Shown piece after piece: positions 6,779-16,861 of a stretch of DNA of 64,000 nucleotides. The translations under genes were made by a program, and so were the position numbers. The notes beneath the pieces are model-generated. The model was not told the origin of the DNA, made no database searches, and was given only the letters and a program-made list of their open reading frames with translations. Numbering within the stretch: position 1 is the first letter of the stretch; each line of letters opens with the position of its first letter. This stretch comes from Paenibacillus sp. SYP-B4298 (GTDB lineage Bacteria; Bacillota; Bacilli; Paenibacillales; Paenibacillaceae). The DNA lies in contig NZ_CP115484.1 of NCBI RefSeq assembly GCF_027627475.1, forward strand, positions 681,501 through 745,500, in the 5' to 3' direction.

Positions 6779-9700
6779 ATGAACCAGTTGGAAGCAAAGG
6801 CATGGAACCGGATGAAATGGAAAAGTGAGGTTGACTTGCTGGGGGAGCCTTCGATATTGAGGCTATATTCGGCTGCATCACAGGATAAGCAATGGAAGCA
6901 TGAGTCCATAGACTCATGGCTCACGGAGGATAAAGCGCAGCTTCACGAGGCTTGTGAATGGGGAGGGGTAAATGATGATTCGCTCTTATGTGGTGCCTGG
7001 AGCGCACTGCTGAGCAGATACTTACGAATGGAGCAGACGGCTTTTGCAGTCATTCGTTCGGCAGAACATACGGTTCCATTTATTATACATACAGATGCTA
7101 ATGCGCCGATACATACCCATATGCTGCAGGCTCATGCTGAGCTTGCAGACAGGGAGCGTTCGGCTCTATCCCTGAAGGAGACCACAGAGCTATGTGGCCT
7201 GGGAGGGGAGATGCCTAGCTTGAATACGGGACTGCTGCTGGGAAAGGGCGTGCCTGCGGAAGAGCTGAAGCATCGATACGATCTGATTATTCAATATGAT
7301 GATGGGAAGCTGGAAGTGCTATATGCGCCAGCCTTTTTTGCACAGCCATTTATCCGCCGCCTGGCAGGGCATCTGCGCCATGTGATCATGGCGTGGCTGC
7401 ATACGCCACAGCTTCCGCTTGGACATGTGGAGCTACTGACGGCGGAGGAGCGTGAGCTGCTTGCCAGTTGGAACTCGACGGATATGGCGTATCCGTCCGA
7501 TACGACCGTACATGCACTCTTCGAGGAGCAGGTGGCGCGTGCGCCGCATCTTACGGCAGCAGTATGCCGGGGAGAACGGCTAACCTACCAGGAGCTGAAT
7601 GAGCGGGCGGAATGCCTGGCATGGCAACTGCGGCGCAGAGGAGCCGAGCCGGGACAGATCGTCGGAATTATGGCCTCGCCTTCACTGGAGATGCTGACGG
7701 GCGTACTGGCGATCTTGAAGACGGGGGCGGCGTATCTTCCGATTGATCCGGCGTATCCTGCTGATCGTATCGCTTACATGCTGCAGGATAGCGGTACACG
7801 GCTGTGTGTCATCGAGCCTAGAGTGCCGAGGGACGGCTTGTCCGGGTTCGATGGGGAGATTCTATGCGCGGCCGAGGCTGTGCAGGCAGGGGCAGCCACT
7901 CAGGGGGCGGTCACTTGGGAGAACGAAGCTCGGCAGGGTGCGGATGATCTGCTGGACAGGCAGGCACAGCCGGATGATCTTGCCTATGTGATCTATACCT
8001 CAGGTTCAACAGGCAGGCCGAAGGGGGTTATGGTTGAGCATCGTTCGCTCATCAATCTCTGTACCTGGCATCAGAGAGAATTTGAAGTAAGCGACCAGGA
8101 TCGCGCGATCAAGTATGCAGGCTTTGGCTTTGATGCTTCGGTATGGGAGATCTTCCCTTATCTGCTCGTTGGCGCTGCGATTCACCTCCTACCGGAGGAG
8201 CTGCGGCTGGATGCCGGGGAGCTCCAGCGATATTGTGTGGAGCAGGACATTACGATCGGATTTTTGCCTACACAGTTCTGTGAGCAATTCATGGAGCGTG
8301 AGCTGCCATCTCTAAGGGTGATGTTGACTGGAGGAGACAAGCTCAAGACGTTCCGCAAGCAGACCTACACACTGTACAATTGCTATGGCCCGACGGAGAA
8401 TACGGTGGTCACGACCGCGTACCCGGTCACGGCGCTGTCCTCGAATATTCCGATCGGCTATCCGGTTCACAACTCGCGGCTCCATATTGTGGATGCCTTC
8501 GGGCAGTTGCAGCCGATCGGCATTCCAGGCGAGCTGTGCATCTCTGGCGATGGGCTGGCGCGAGGTTATCTGAACCAGCCGGAGATGACGGCGGAGAAGT
8601 TCGCTCCTAGCCCGCTTGCCGCAGGCGGCAGAATGTACCGTACAGGCGACCTGGCTCGCTGGACAGAGCAAGGGACAGTGGAATTTCTCGGTCGCATCGA
8701 CCATCAGGTGAAGATTCGCGGCTTCCGCATCGAGATCGGCGAGATCGAGCACCGGCTGCTCCAGCATGAGGCTGTCTTGGAGACGATCGTAATCGATCGT
8801 GAGGATGCCTTGGGCGCGAAGTATCTATGCGGCTACTATGTAGCGGATAGAGAGCTGGCGGCCAGCGAGCTGGCGGCCTTCGCGGCGGAGCAGCTCCCGA
8901 ATTATATGATTCCGGCCAAGCTGCTTCAATTAGAGGCGCTGCCGCTCACAGCCAACGGCAAGGTAGACAGGCGGGCGCTGCCGCTTCCATCTCCAGCAGG
9001 AGAACGGGAGCTGGAGACGAAGGAGGAGCCGCAGGGTGAGCTGGAGGTCATGGTGGCTACTCGCTGGCAGGAGGTGCTCGGCGCCGGGGGGATCGGAGCC
9101 TGCGAGTCCTTCTTCGAGCTCGGAGGAGACTCCTTGAAGGCGGCGATGCTGCAGACGAAGCTGGAGCGCAGCCTCGCGATGCGCGTTCCGGTGTCCATGC
9201 TGTATGAATGCATCACGGTGAGGGAGCAGGCGGAATGGCTGTGCGCGGAGCTGCTTCGCCAGCAGGCTGTATCGGGAGGAGCCCAAGTGGAGGCGACCAC
9301 GGCAATGATGGAGCCGATCGCCAGAGCGCCGGTCAGCGAGGTCTATCCGGTAGCTCCCGCACAGCGCAGGCTGTACTTCATCGAGCAGATGGAGCAGGTT
9401 GGTACGGCGTATAATGCGCCATTCGTGTTCCGTATCGATGGCGAGGTGAGCCATGAGAGGCTGGAGCAGTCGCTGCGTGCTCTGATTGCCAGGCATGACG
9501 CGCTGCGGACCTCCCTGCACTGGGAGCGGGATGAGATTGTTCAGCGAGTGCATACGGATGTGCCATTCGAGCTGCTACAGATGGATGTTTCCGAGCAGGA
9601 GCTGGATGCCAGCCTTCGCGCGTGCATACAGCCGTTCGATCTGTCTTCAGCGCCGTTGTTGCGGGCGTGGCTCTTCCGGCTCTCGCCTGAGCGAAGGGTG

Positions 9701-12700
9701 CTGCTGATTGACGTTCACCATATCATTGTCGACGGCATCTCGGCGAATCTGCTCTTTGAGGAGCTGTCCAGCCTGTACAACGGAGAGAGTCTGCCGGAGC
9801 TTCGAATTGGATTCTCAGATTATGCGGTATGGTGCAACCGCGAGGAGCGCCAGCCATATAGGCCGAATGCCGCCGAATATTGGGCGCGGACGCTGTCTGG
9901 AGAGCTGCCGATTCTACAGTTTCCTTCGTCCAAGGATCGTCCGGCGAAGCTGAGCTATGAGGGAGATACGATCTCCCTGCAGTTGCCTATGGATACGGTG
10001 ATGCAGCTTAAGCGGTTCGCCGCTGAACGGGGAGCGACGCTGTACATGGTCTTGTTCGCCGCTTATCAAACCCTGTTGTTCCGCTATACGAATCAGGAGG
10101 ACATTATCACCGGTGTTCCTGTCGCAGGACGCATGCATGAGGATGCCCTGAGACTGGTGGGCATGCTGGTCAATACGCTGCCGGTTCGCTGCTATCCCGA
10201 GCGCGGCAAGACGTTTGCAGGATTCCTGAACGAGGTGAGATCGGCGCTGCTGGACACCTTCGAGCATCAGGATTATGAGCTGGAGGAGCTGGTTCGCTCA
10301 CTGAATGCCAAGCGTGATCCGAGCCGCAATCTGCTGTTCGATACACTGTTCGTCATGCAGAATACAGGGCAGCTAGAGCTCAAGCTTGCGGGAGCTAAGA
10401 CAGCGGTTCATCGCTATGTTCATCCTATCGCCAAGTATGATCTGCTGGTGGATGTGAACGAGGAGGCAGATGGTCTGCGAATTGACCTGCAATATAGCAC
10501 TGCGCTGTTCGATCGTGAGGAGATGGAGGCGTTTGGCGACCGCTATGTGCGGCTGCTGGCTGATGCGCTCAACCACCCGGACAGACTGCTGAGCGAGCTG
10601 GCACTGTTGAGTACAGAGGACACCCACCAGATCGTGTATGGACTGAATGCGACCGCAGCGGCGTATCCACAGGAGTTGACCATTCACCAATTGTTCGAGC
10701 GGCAGGCGGAACGGACGCCGGACAAGACCGCCCTTGTATTCGGCTGCAGATCGCTGACCTACAGGCAACTGAATGAGCGGGCCAATCAACTGGCGCATAC
10801 ACTGCGGCGTAGAGGAGTCGGTCGGGACGAAATCGTCGGCCTGATGGTCGAGCGCTCGCTGGAGATGATTGTGGGGCTGTTGGCAATATTGAAGGCGGGG
10901 GGAGCTTACGTACCGATTGATCCTGAATATCCACAGGAGCGGGTGGCCTATATGCTGGAGAACAGCCGCACGCGGCTGCTGCTCACCCAGGAGGCGCTCG
11001 CAGGTAAGCTGTCCTTCGGCGGCGAGATCCTGTTGATTGATCAGGAAGAAGCATATAGCAAGCAGAACGCCAATCTGCTGCATGTGAACGAGCCGCATGA
11101 TTTGCTATATGTCATCTATACCTCGGGTACGACCGGCAAGCCTAAGGGCGTCATGATCGAGCATCGCAATATCGTCAATCTGCTCTTCTATGTGTATCAG
11201 GACACCAATGTCGATTACAGCGGTCATGTGCTGCAATTCACGACGATCAGCTTCGATGTCTGCTCGCAGGAGATCTGGTCGACACTGGCGGCAGGCGGCA
11301 CGCTGCATCTGATCACGAACGAGCTGCGGATGAATGTGGGCGAGCTGCTGACGGTCATCGAGGAGCGGCAGATTGAGATATTGTTCATGCCGGTATCCTT
11401 CCTCAAGTTCATACTGAATGAGAAGGCGTATGCCGATCGGTTCCCGTCGTCGGTCAAGCATGTCATTACGGCCGGGGAGCAGTTAATTGTGCCGGAGAAA
11501 TTCCGTGAGCATCTGCGGCGGCATGGTGTCTATCTGCATAACCACTACGGCCCTTCGGAGACGCATGTTGTGACGGCGTATACGATCGATCCTGCAGGCG
11601 ATATTCCCGAGCTGCCGCCGATCGGCAGGCCGATCGCCAATACACAGATCTATATTGTGAATGAGAGGATGCAGCCGCAGCCCGTTATGGCCGCTGGAGA
11701 GCTGTACATTGCAGGCCATAATGTCGGGAGAGGGTACTATAATAATGAAGAAATGACCGCGGAGCGCTACGTGACCAATCCGTTCGTATCCGGCGGCATC
11801 ATGTACAAGACGGGCGATCTGGCGCGCTGGACGAATGAGGGGACGATTGAATTTCTGGGTCGGCTGGATCATCAGGTCAAAATACGGGGCTTCCGCATCG
11901 AGCTGGGCGAGGTGGAGAACTGTCTGCTGAATCATCCCTCCGTCACAGAGACGATCGTTATTGCCAAGGATGATGGCAAGGGAGGCAAATATTTGTGCGC
12001 ATATGTTGTTGCGTCAGGCGAGCTGCCTGTATCCGAGCTGCGGGCACATGTCGGCACATCGCTGCCAGATTACATGATTCCGTCTCACTTCGTACAACTG
12101 CCCAAGATGCCTCTGACGCCCAACGGCAAGACAGATCGCAAGGCGCTGCCGGAGCCTGCTGCGTCGCATGCGCGCCGTGAAGTGCTCATCCCGCCATCTA
12201 CAGAGACGGAGCACGCCATTGCTCAGGTGTGGTGCGAGGTGCTGCAACTGTCGGAGGTCGGCATACATGATAATTTCTTCGAGCTGGGAGGCCATTCGCT
12301 CAAGGCGATCTCGGTTGCGGGCAGATTGCAGCAGCAGTATGAGATTCGCATGAATGATCTGTTTGAGTATCAGACCATTGCTGAGCTGGCTGCCAGACTG
12401 CAGCCGAAGTCCGGGCATATGCAGGCGGTGCTGGAGCAGGTCAAGCAGTCGCAAGAGAGGCTCAAGCATGCCAACCATGCGCAGGAGCGGGCGGCGTATG
12501 AACAAGCAGGCAAGCGCTATGAGGGGCTCGATGGCATGCGGACGATGGGCTATGGCGATGTACTGTTGACAGGGGCAACGGGCTATCTGGGCATCCATCT
12601 CCTGTATGAGGCGATGGAGACCAAGGCATGGACTGTGCATGCGATTGTTCGAGGCTCCTCGGGGGAGCAGGCAACTGCAAGACTGAGAAGCAAGTGCGCA

Positions 12701-13663
12701 TTCTACTTTGGAGAGGGCTGGTTCGAGCGGCATAAGAGCCGAATCCATGTCTATGCTGGAGATATAACACAGGAACGGCTCGGGCTGACTTCGGCGCAGT
12801 ATGCCGTGCTGCAGCAGGAGGCGGATGCCATCCTGCATGCGGCTGCCAATGTGAAGCACTATGGCAATTATGCCGAGTTTGAGCTGCAAAATGTGACAGC
12901 GACCGCCAGGCTGCTCGAATTCGCTCTCGCCGGCAAGCGCAAGGATATGCACCATATGTCCACGCTTGGGGTGGCTACGGGGGTCGTCCCTGGGCGGAGC
13001 CAGGTGTGCTATAGCGAGGATGATCTGGATATAGGCCAGCAGTTCGAGAATTATTATGCCAAGACGAAGTTTGAAGCGGAACGATTGGTCGTCGCGGCTA
13101 GAGAGCGCGGGCTCCGCGCCAGCATCTATCGACTGGGCAATATTGTGTTCCAGTCAGAGACTGGCCGATTCCAGGAAAATATCGGGGACAATGCCTTCTA
13201 CACACTGATCAAGTCGTTTCTGGAGCTGGGCAAGGCACCTATGGACGGACTGGAGATTGATTTCACCTATGTGGATGCACTGAGCAAGGCGGTGCTCATG
13301 CTGGCGGACTGTCAGGAGCTGGTGAATGAGACGTTCCATCTCGTTAACCCTAATGTGGCAAGCATCGGTCAGGTCATAGCTGCTAATCCGCTAGGCAAGA
13401 AGGTAGCGCTGCTGTCCTTCGATGCCTTCATCGATGAGTTGGCTGTGAGCCATGAGGATGCGGGGGATACGGCTGCTGTCGAAAATATTATGCTCCATTA
13501 CGGCTGGATGGAAGAGACCGCATTCGCAACGCAATTCGAGATTTTTTCCTCCCGGACGGATCATATTCTGGGAAGAATAGGATTCCATTGGCCGCTGCTG
13601 AGTCAACAGGAGATTGATAAAATGTTCTATCATTGCAAAAAAGTGCATTTTATATCACCTTAA
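6779..13663 (+). CDS. Two-module NRPS with terminal reductase domain
   Basis: A 2294-residue nonribosomal peptide synthetase. The ATG at 6779 is eight bases after AAAAGGAG; an ATG at 6773 is too close to it. Order of domains: residues 1-225, a condensation-domain C-terminal remnant without HHxxxDG; adenylation 1 (YVIYTSGSTGRPKG near 402); carrier 1 (FFELGGDSLKA near 780); condensation with intact HHIIVDG near 980; adenylation 2 (YVIYTSGTTGKPKG near 1445); carrier 2 (FFELGGHSLKA near 1835); thioester reductase (LLTGATGYLG near 1930, YYAKTKFEAERL near 2092). There is no epimerase or thioesterase. Specificity residues read by eye against GrsA are DAWFLGCVVK (Leu-like) and DVQFIAHVVK (Pro-like). 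Reductive release should give a dipeptide aldehyde, as in aureusimine-type (A-T-C-A-T-R) enzymes, probably cyclising. No phosphopantetheinyl transferase or tailoring gene adjoins it. Controlled by the upstream c-di-GMP switch. Confidence 0.93.
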   Translation: MNQLEAKAWNRMKWKSEVDLLGEPSILRLYSAASQDKQWKHESIDSWLTEDKAQLHEACEWGGVNDDSLLCGAWSALLSRYLRMEQTAFAVIRSAEHTVPFIIHTDANAPIHTHMLQAHAELADRERSALSLKETTELCGLGGEMPSLNTGLLLGKGVPAEELKHRYDLIIQYDDGKLEVLYAPAFFAQPFIRRLAGHLRHVIMAWLHTPQLPLGHVELLTAEERELLASWNSTDMAYPSDTTVHALFEEQVARAPHLTAAVCRGERLTYQELNERAECLAWQLRRRGAEPGQIVGIMASPSLEMLTGVLAILKTGAAYLPIDPAYPADRIAYMLQDSGTRLCVIEPRVPRDGLSGFDGEILCAAEAVQAGAATQGAVTWENEARQGADDLLDRQAQPDDLAYVIYTSGSTGRPKGVMVEHRSLINLCTWHQREFEVSDQDRAIKYAGFGFDASVWEIFPYLLVGAAIHLLPEELRLDAGELQRYCVEQDITIGFLPTQFCEQFMERELPSLRVMLTGGDKLKTFRKQTYTLYNCYGPTENTVVTTAYPVTALSSNIPIGYPVHNSRLHIVDAFGQLQPIGIPGELCISGDGLARGYLNQPEMTAEKFAPSPLAAGGRMYRTGDLARWTEQGTVEFLGRIDHQVKIRGFRIEIGEIEHRLLQHEAVLETIVIDREDALGAKYLCGYYVADRELAASELAAFAAEQLPNYMIPAKLLQLEALPLTANGKVDRRALPLPSPAGERELETKEEPQGELEVMVATRWQEVLGAGGIGACESFFELGGDSLKAAMLQTKLERSLAMRVPVSMLYECITVREQAEWLCAELLRQQAVSGGAQVEATTAMMEPIARAPVSEVYPVAPAQRRLYFIEQMEQVGTAYNAPFVFRIDGEVSHERLEQSLRALIARHDALRTSLHWERDEIVQRVHTDVPFELLQMDVSEQELDASLRACIQPFDLSSAPLLRAWLFRLSPERRVLLIDVHHIIVDGISANLLFEELSSLYNGESLPELRIGFSDYAVWCNREERQPYRPNAAEYWARTLSGELPILQFPSSKDRPAKLSYEGDTISLQLPMDTVMQLKRFAAERGATLYMVLFAAYQTLLFRYTNQEDIITGVPVAGRMHEDALRLVGMLVNTLPVRCYPERGKTFAGFLNEVRSALLDTFEHQDYELEELVRSLNAKRDPSRNLLFDTLFVMQNTGQLELKLAGAKTAVHRYVHPIAKYDLLVDVNEEADGLRIDLQYSTALFDREEMEAFGDRYVRLLADALNHPDRLLSELALLSTEDTHQIVYGLNATAAAYPQELTIHQLFERQAERTPDKTALVFGCRSLTYRQLNERANQLAHTLRRRGVGRDEIVGLMVERSLEMIVGLLAILKAGGAYVPIDPEYPQERVAYMLENSRTRLLLTQEALAGKLSFGGEILLIDQEEAYSKQNANLLHVNEPHDLLYVIYTSGTTGKPKGVMIEHRNIVNLLFYVYQDTNVDYSGHVLQFTTISFDVCSQEIWSTLAAGGTLHLITNELRMNVGELLTVIEERQIEILFMPVSFLKFILNEKAYADRFPSSVKHVITAGEQLIVPEKFREHLRRHGVYLHNHYGPSETHVVTAYTIDPAGDIPELPPIGRPIANTQIYIVNERMQPQPVMAAGELYIAGHNVGRGYYNNEEMTAERYVTNPFVSGGIMYKTGDLARWTNEGTIEFLGRLDHQVKIRGFRIELGEVENCLLNHPSVTETIVIAKDDGKGGKYLCAYVVASGELPVSELRAHVGTSLPDYMIPSHFVQLPKMPLTPNGKTDRKALPEPAASHARREVLIPPSTETEHAIAQVWCEVLQLSEVGIHDNFFELGGHSLKAISVAGRLQQQYEIRMNDLFEYQTIAELAARLQPKSGHMQAVLEQVKQSQERLKHANHAQERAAYEQAGKRYEGLDGMRTMGYGDVLLTGATGYLGIHLLYEAMETKAWTVHAIVRGSSGEQATARLRSKCAFYFGEGWFERHKSRIHVYAGDITQERLGLTSAQYAVLQQEADAILHAAANVKHYGNYAEFELQNVTATARLLEFALAGKRKDMHHMSTLGVATGVVPGRSQVCYSEDDLDIGQQFENYYAKTKFEAERLVVAARERGLRASIYRLGNIVFQSETGRFQENIGDNAFYTLIKSFLELGKAPMDGLEIDFTYVDALSKAVLMLADCQELVNETFHLVNPNVASIGQVIAANPLGKKVALLSFDAFIDELAVSHEDAGDTAAVENIMLHYGWMEETAFATQFEIFSSRTDHILGRIGFHWPLLSQQEIDKMFYHCKKVHFISP

Positions 13664-13707
13664 TCTACACAATTCGACAAAATCATTCAAAATAAGACAA
13701 AAGTTTC

Positions 13708-13736
13708 TTTACAAATCGGCATTTATTGTATATCCT
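13708..13736 (+). promoter_or_regulatory. Possible sigma-A promoter for the STAS-like gene
   Basis: TTTACA at 13708-13713, a 17-base spacer and TATCCT at 13731-13736. The -10 is poor. It would separate the STAS-like gene from the NRPS; no terminator is visible between them, so read-through is also possible. Confidence 0.35.
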
Positions 13737-13777
13737 TTTGTCGAAGACATCTAAAACAATTTGCGGAGGCGAAAGTA

Positions 13778-14122
13778 ATGTACGAACTTATTTATGATGC
13801 TGCACTTAACCGAGTCACAGTTAAAGTAACCGAAATTACGAAGGAAAATGTCCAATCGTACATCAACGATTTCACCAAGCTGATGGAGACGGTAAAGCCG
13901 GGCTTCACTGGGCTGACAGATCTTAGCCAAGGCAAGCTGTTCACGCCAGATGTAGCGTCCGATCTAGGGCCGCTGGGCGAGCTTTCTGTTCAGAAGGGGC
14001 TGACCAAGTGGGCGTATTACACCGGTTCTGCCGTATCCAAGCTGCAAATGAAACGGATGTTTGGAGATGTGGTCGTATCCTTTGAAAAACTGGAAGATGC
14101 GGAAGCGTACCTGAGAAGCTAG
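13778..14122 (+). CDS. Small STAS/SpoIIAA-like protein
   Basis: A 114-residue soluble protein behind a GGAGG site. It begins MYELIYDAALNRVTVKVTEI, then has alternating strands and helices, a FTGLTDLSQGK segment where SpoIIAA-like proteins place the strand-loop that can be phosphorylated, and ends FEKLEDAEAYLRS, the typical closing helix of STAS-like domains. The family is used in phosphorylation-controlled partner switching or, as here, in stand-alone proteins of unknown role. It sits between an NRPS and a chemotaxis receptor, on the same strand, and a terminator follows it. The fold is an assignment by pattern; function is unknown. Confidence 0.6.
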   Translation: MYELIYDAALNRVTVKVTEITKENVQSYINDFTKLMETVKPGFTGLTDLSQGKLFTPDVASDLGPLGELSVQKGLTKWAYYTGSAVSKLQMKRMFGDVVVSFEKLEDAEAYLRS

Positions 14123-14133
14123 GGCGTTAACGA

Positions 14134-14169
14134 AGCGCCCGTTGTAATCGTGCAGCGGGCGGCTTTTTC
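14134..14169 (+). terminator. Terminator after the STAS-like gene
   Basis: GCCCGTTG pairs with CAGCGGGC around an eight-base loop and is followed, after GG, by C and five T. Confidence 0.75.
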
Positions 14170-14253
14170 TTTGTCAGCAAGGGATGGCCGAAGAGGCTCA
14201 GGATGTTTCGGCTGCTCTTGGAATCCACTAGGAAGGTGAACGGAGATACTCCT

Positions 14254-15510
14254 ATGAGAGACAATAACGGGAACAACCATACTTCATATCGATCCATTGT
14301 CTTGCAAGGCGCGGGAATGCTTGCGGGCGTCGTCATCGCCGTCAATCTTCTCTGCTGGCTGCTGAATATACCCGCTGTTGCTGCCCTTGTCATCCATGTT
14401 GCCGTGATCGCTCCGTCCGCTTACTATATTGCCCAATGGTTAATGAAGCAGGCTGTTCGTTCCGGTGTCGTAACGGGAGGAGCGAATGCAACGGCGCAAG
14501 AGCAAGCAGAGGTTGCAGGGACAGCTTCAATTACTGTCACAGGCGATGCTGAAGGCCGTGCCGAACTGGCTGAGCAGACGCAAGAGCATTTCACCTTGCT
14601 TGCCGGCGCTGTGCAGCAGGTCAGAGCCAATACGGAGATGGCGTTCTACGTCTCAGATATGATTCGCGAGACGACAATTGAGGTCGCCTCAGAGAATGAT
14701 CAGCAGGCCTCCATGATTGAGTTGAGCTCTAGCATGATCGTCGAGATCGCCAATGCGATTCATCATATCGCGGAGAGCGCAGATGAAGTGGCGACGGCTG
14801 CCAACGAGACCTCAGTGAAGACGACCACTGGACAGCAGGCGATACAGACAGCAATGGGGCAAATGGATGCGATTCATTCCACTGTCGCTTCGCTGGTGGG
14901 TCGAATGAATAAGCTGCGGGAAAGCTCGCATGAGATTGGATCTTTCATTACTATTATTCGAGAAATTGCAGATCAGACGCATCTGCTTGCGCTTAATGCC
15001 GCTATAGAGGCTGCACGAGTCGGTGAACAAGGCCGTGGCTTCTCAGTGATCGCCAGTGAGGTTCGGAAGCTGGCAGAGCAATCTGCACAATCGGCCAAGC
15101 AGGTAGCGAAAGTAATCGCATTTATTCAGGAGGAAACAGAGCAGACGGTTGCTTCTACAGAACAAGTTGCCCAAGTAGTAGAGGGGGGATATAAGGCGGT
15201 TAATGAAGCGGGAGATTCCTTCTCCTTCATCCAGATTTCTATTGGAGAGGTTGCGGGTCAAGTGCAGGAGGTATCGTCGGCGGTGGAAGAGATTGCAGCC
15301 AGCTCCGAGCAACTGACCGATACGATTCGCCGTACCGAGAAGATTGCCAAGAAAACGACCTCCGAGATGAAAAATGTAACGCAGGCTGTAGAGGAGCACC
15401 ATGTGACGCTGGAGCAAATCAATCTGTCGGCGGAGCATATGAACCGCATATCCGATGAGCTGCGTGCACTGCTGGAGCAGTATCGCGCGGGCAACAACAG
15501 CGAGCAGTAA
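14254..15510 (+). CDS. Methyl-accepting chemotaxis protein without an extracellular sensor
   Basis: A 418-residue receptor; the ATG at 14254 is about nine bases after GGAG. Two closely spaced membrane helices occupy residues 17-65 ([37 protein letters not shown]) with almost nothing between them, so there is no external ligand domain. I see no clear HAMP domain. Residues about 170-400 form the signalling coiled coil, with the near-invariant hairpin [20 protein letters not shown] followed by [18 protein letters not shown], which contacts CheA and CheW. Such short receptors usually sense a cytoplasmic, membrane or redox cue. No other chemotaxis gene lies near; the neighbours are the STAS-like gene and the c-di-GMP-controlled NRPS. 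A bidirectional terminator follows. Confidence 0.92.
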   Translation: MRDNNGNNHTSYRSIVLQGAGMLAGVVIAVNLLCWLLNIPAVAALVIHVAVIAPSAYYIAQWLMKQAVRSGVVTGGANATAQEQAEVAGTASITVTGDAEGRAELAEQTQEHFTLLAGAVQQVRANTEMAFYVSDMIRETTIEVASENDQQASMIELSSSMIVEIANAIHHIAESADEVATAANETSVKTTTGQQAIQTAMGQMDAIHSTVASLVGRMNKLRESSHEIGSFITIIREIADQTHLLALNAAIEAARVGEQGRGFSVIASEVRKLAEQSAQSAKQVAKVIAFIQEETEQTVASTEQVAQVVEGGYKAVNEAGDSFSFIQISIGEVAGQVQEVSSAVEEIAASSEQLTDTIRRTEKIAKKTTSEMKNVTQAVEEHHVTLEQINLSAEHMNRISDELRALLEQYRAGNNSEQ

Positions 15511-15519
15511 GCTGCATAA

Positions 15520-15591
15520 AGGACAGGCGCGGGCGAGGCCACTGAAACACTCCAACGTTTTCAGTGGCCTCGCGCCAGGCCTGTCCTTTTG
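15520..15591. terminator. Bidirectional terminator between the chemotaxis receptor and M23 peptidase genes
   Basis: A long nested hairpin: AAGGACAGGC pairs with GCCTGTCCTTTT at the base, and CGAGGCCACTGAAA pairs with TTTTCAGTGGCCTCG at the top. Two convergent genes end on either side. Confidence 0.85.
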
Positions 15592-15676
15592 TTGATGCCT
15601 ATCCACACAAAGCGGCGCCAGACCTCGCCCAGAGACAAGGGCGCTGCATCAACGTGAGAAACATACAGGCGGCAGC

Positions 15677-16759
15677 TTATCTGTTCTTGCGCAGCCGTGC
15701 GTTCTCGTTCTGCTCCCAATGGCGCAACAGCGGGTAGGGATCAAAAGCCCACTCTATCAACCCGCGATCGCGGTAAATGCCATAATGCAGATGTGGCGGG
15801 AATTTGCCCTGGGTTCCTGGCTTGCCATATCCGGAGCTGCCAACCCAGCCGATCACTTGGCCTGGCTCGACGATATTGCCGACTGCCAACCCTTTCTCAA
15901 AGCCGGATAGGTGGGCATAATAATGGTAGATGTTATCGATGTCGCGAATACCGACTCGCCAGCCGCCATAACGGTTCCAGCCCTTCATCTCCACTACACC
16001 GTAGGAGGTGCTGCGAACAGGAACGCCGTAGTTGGCGAAGATGTCTGTTCCTTCATGAATTCTACGCCCACCCCAGCCTCGCTTGTAGCCCCAGGTGCTA
16101 CGATAGGAATAGTCGCTGCTGATCGGCAGCGGAAAAGCATGATCGAAGAGCTCCAGTCGTCCATAATGCTCATACAGACTAGCGAACTGCTGTATCCGCT
16201 GAACGGCTCGGCTATTGTGGTAGTAATCCCATAGTGCGAGTGCAAAGCTCTGGTCGCTTGGTCCATACTTCTCATAATGTCCCGCCACGGCCTGTAATAC
16301 ATCCTGCTCGCTAGTACGGCTGGCGAGTCCGTCGCCATCGCCATCGACCCCGACACCATTAAAGTATCGGATCGATACAGGCATGCTATCCTCCGGGTCG
16401 GGGTTGAGCGGGCCTGCCCACTGTTCATGGGGGATAAAGATGGCTAGACGATCGCTGGTGGCCATTCGTTTCTTGGGCAAAGCCTTGTTGAGCGTGCGCT
16501 CGTATTGGTCGATGGCTGCAAGCCGGAACCACGGAATGCCCGTGATCGCGCTCCAACTGTCGAGCAGCTCCCTTCGCTGCTTCAGCAGCTCCTTGGCGGA
16601 CAGCTTGCCAGATGGTTCGGCTGTTGCCTGTACGCTTCTCACTGCCGAGGCTTGACCTGCTGCAGAAGCCAGGGGAGCAGCTCCGCTACACAGCAGCGCA
16701 CAGCTAAGCAACACGGCTGTACGCTGTAGCCACTGCCGTGCAGGAGTGATCCTGGCCAT
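15677..16759 (-). CDS. Secreted M23 (LytM-type) peptidoglycan endopeptidase
   Basis: From the ATG at 16759 the protein has 360 residues with a clear signal peptide (MARITPARQWLQR, hydrophobic core VLLSCALLCSG, cut near ASAAG). Residues about 50-215 are a helical region of unknown role. Residues about 220-345 form the M23 domain with the zinc ligands in GGRRIHEGTDIF (HxxxD) and FPPHLHYGIYR (HxH), plus HYYAHLSGF. The family cuts peptide cross-bridges in the cell wall outside the membrane. The start is uncertain: the ATG has no ribosome site, but the frame continues upstream to a CTG at 16855, nine bases from a perfect AAGGAGGTGA site, which would add 32 residues. Confidence 0.88.
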   Translation of the reverse strand: MARITPARQWLQRTAVLLSCALLCSGAAPLASAAGQASAVRSVQATAEPSGKLSAKELLKQRRELLDSWSAITGIPWFRLAAIDQYERTLNKALPKKRMATSDRLAIFIPHEQWAGPLNPDPEDSMPVSIRYFNGVGVDGDGDGLASRTSEQDVLQAVAGHYEKYGPSDQSFALALWDYYHNSRAVQRIQQFASLYEHYGRLELFDHAFPLPISSDYSYRSTWGYKRGWGGRRIHEGTDIFANYGVPVRSTSYGVVEMKGWNRYGGWRVGIRDIDNIYHYYAHLSGFEKGLAVGNIVEPGQVIGWVGSSGYGKPGTQGKFPPHLHYGIYRDRGLIEWAFDPYPLLRHWEQNENARLRKNR

Positions 16760-16861
16760 GGGGGAAGTTGCAGGTAGAGCAGGCAGTGCAGGTCGTGCAG
16801 GCCGCTTGTTTGGCAGCCATTGCCTGAATAGAACGAGCCATTCGGATGGTTTCAGTCGGGT

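Noticed and set aside
6779-7450. Full condensation domain at the NRPS N terminus
   Set aside because: The HHxxxDG active site is absent and only C-terminal condensation features leading into the adenylation linker are visible, so the first module is treated as a starter.
12014-12955. 313-codon frame antisense to the NRPS
   Set aside because: It mirrors the reductase and carrier domains on the coding strand and has no ribosome site or recognisable motif.
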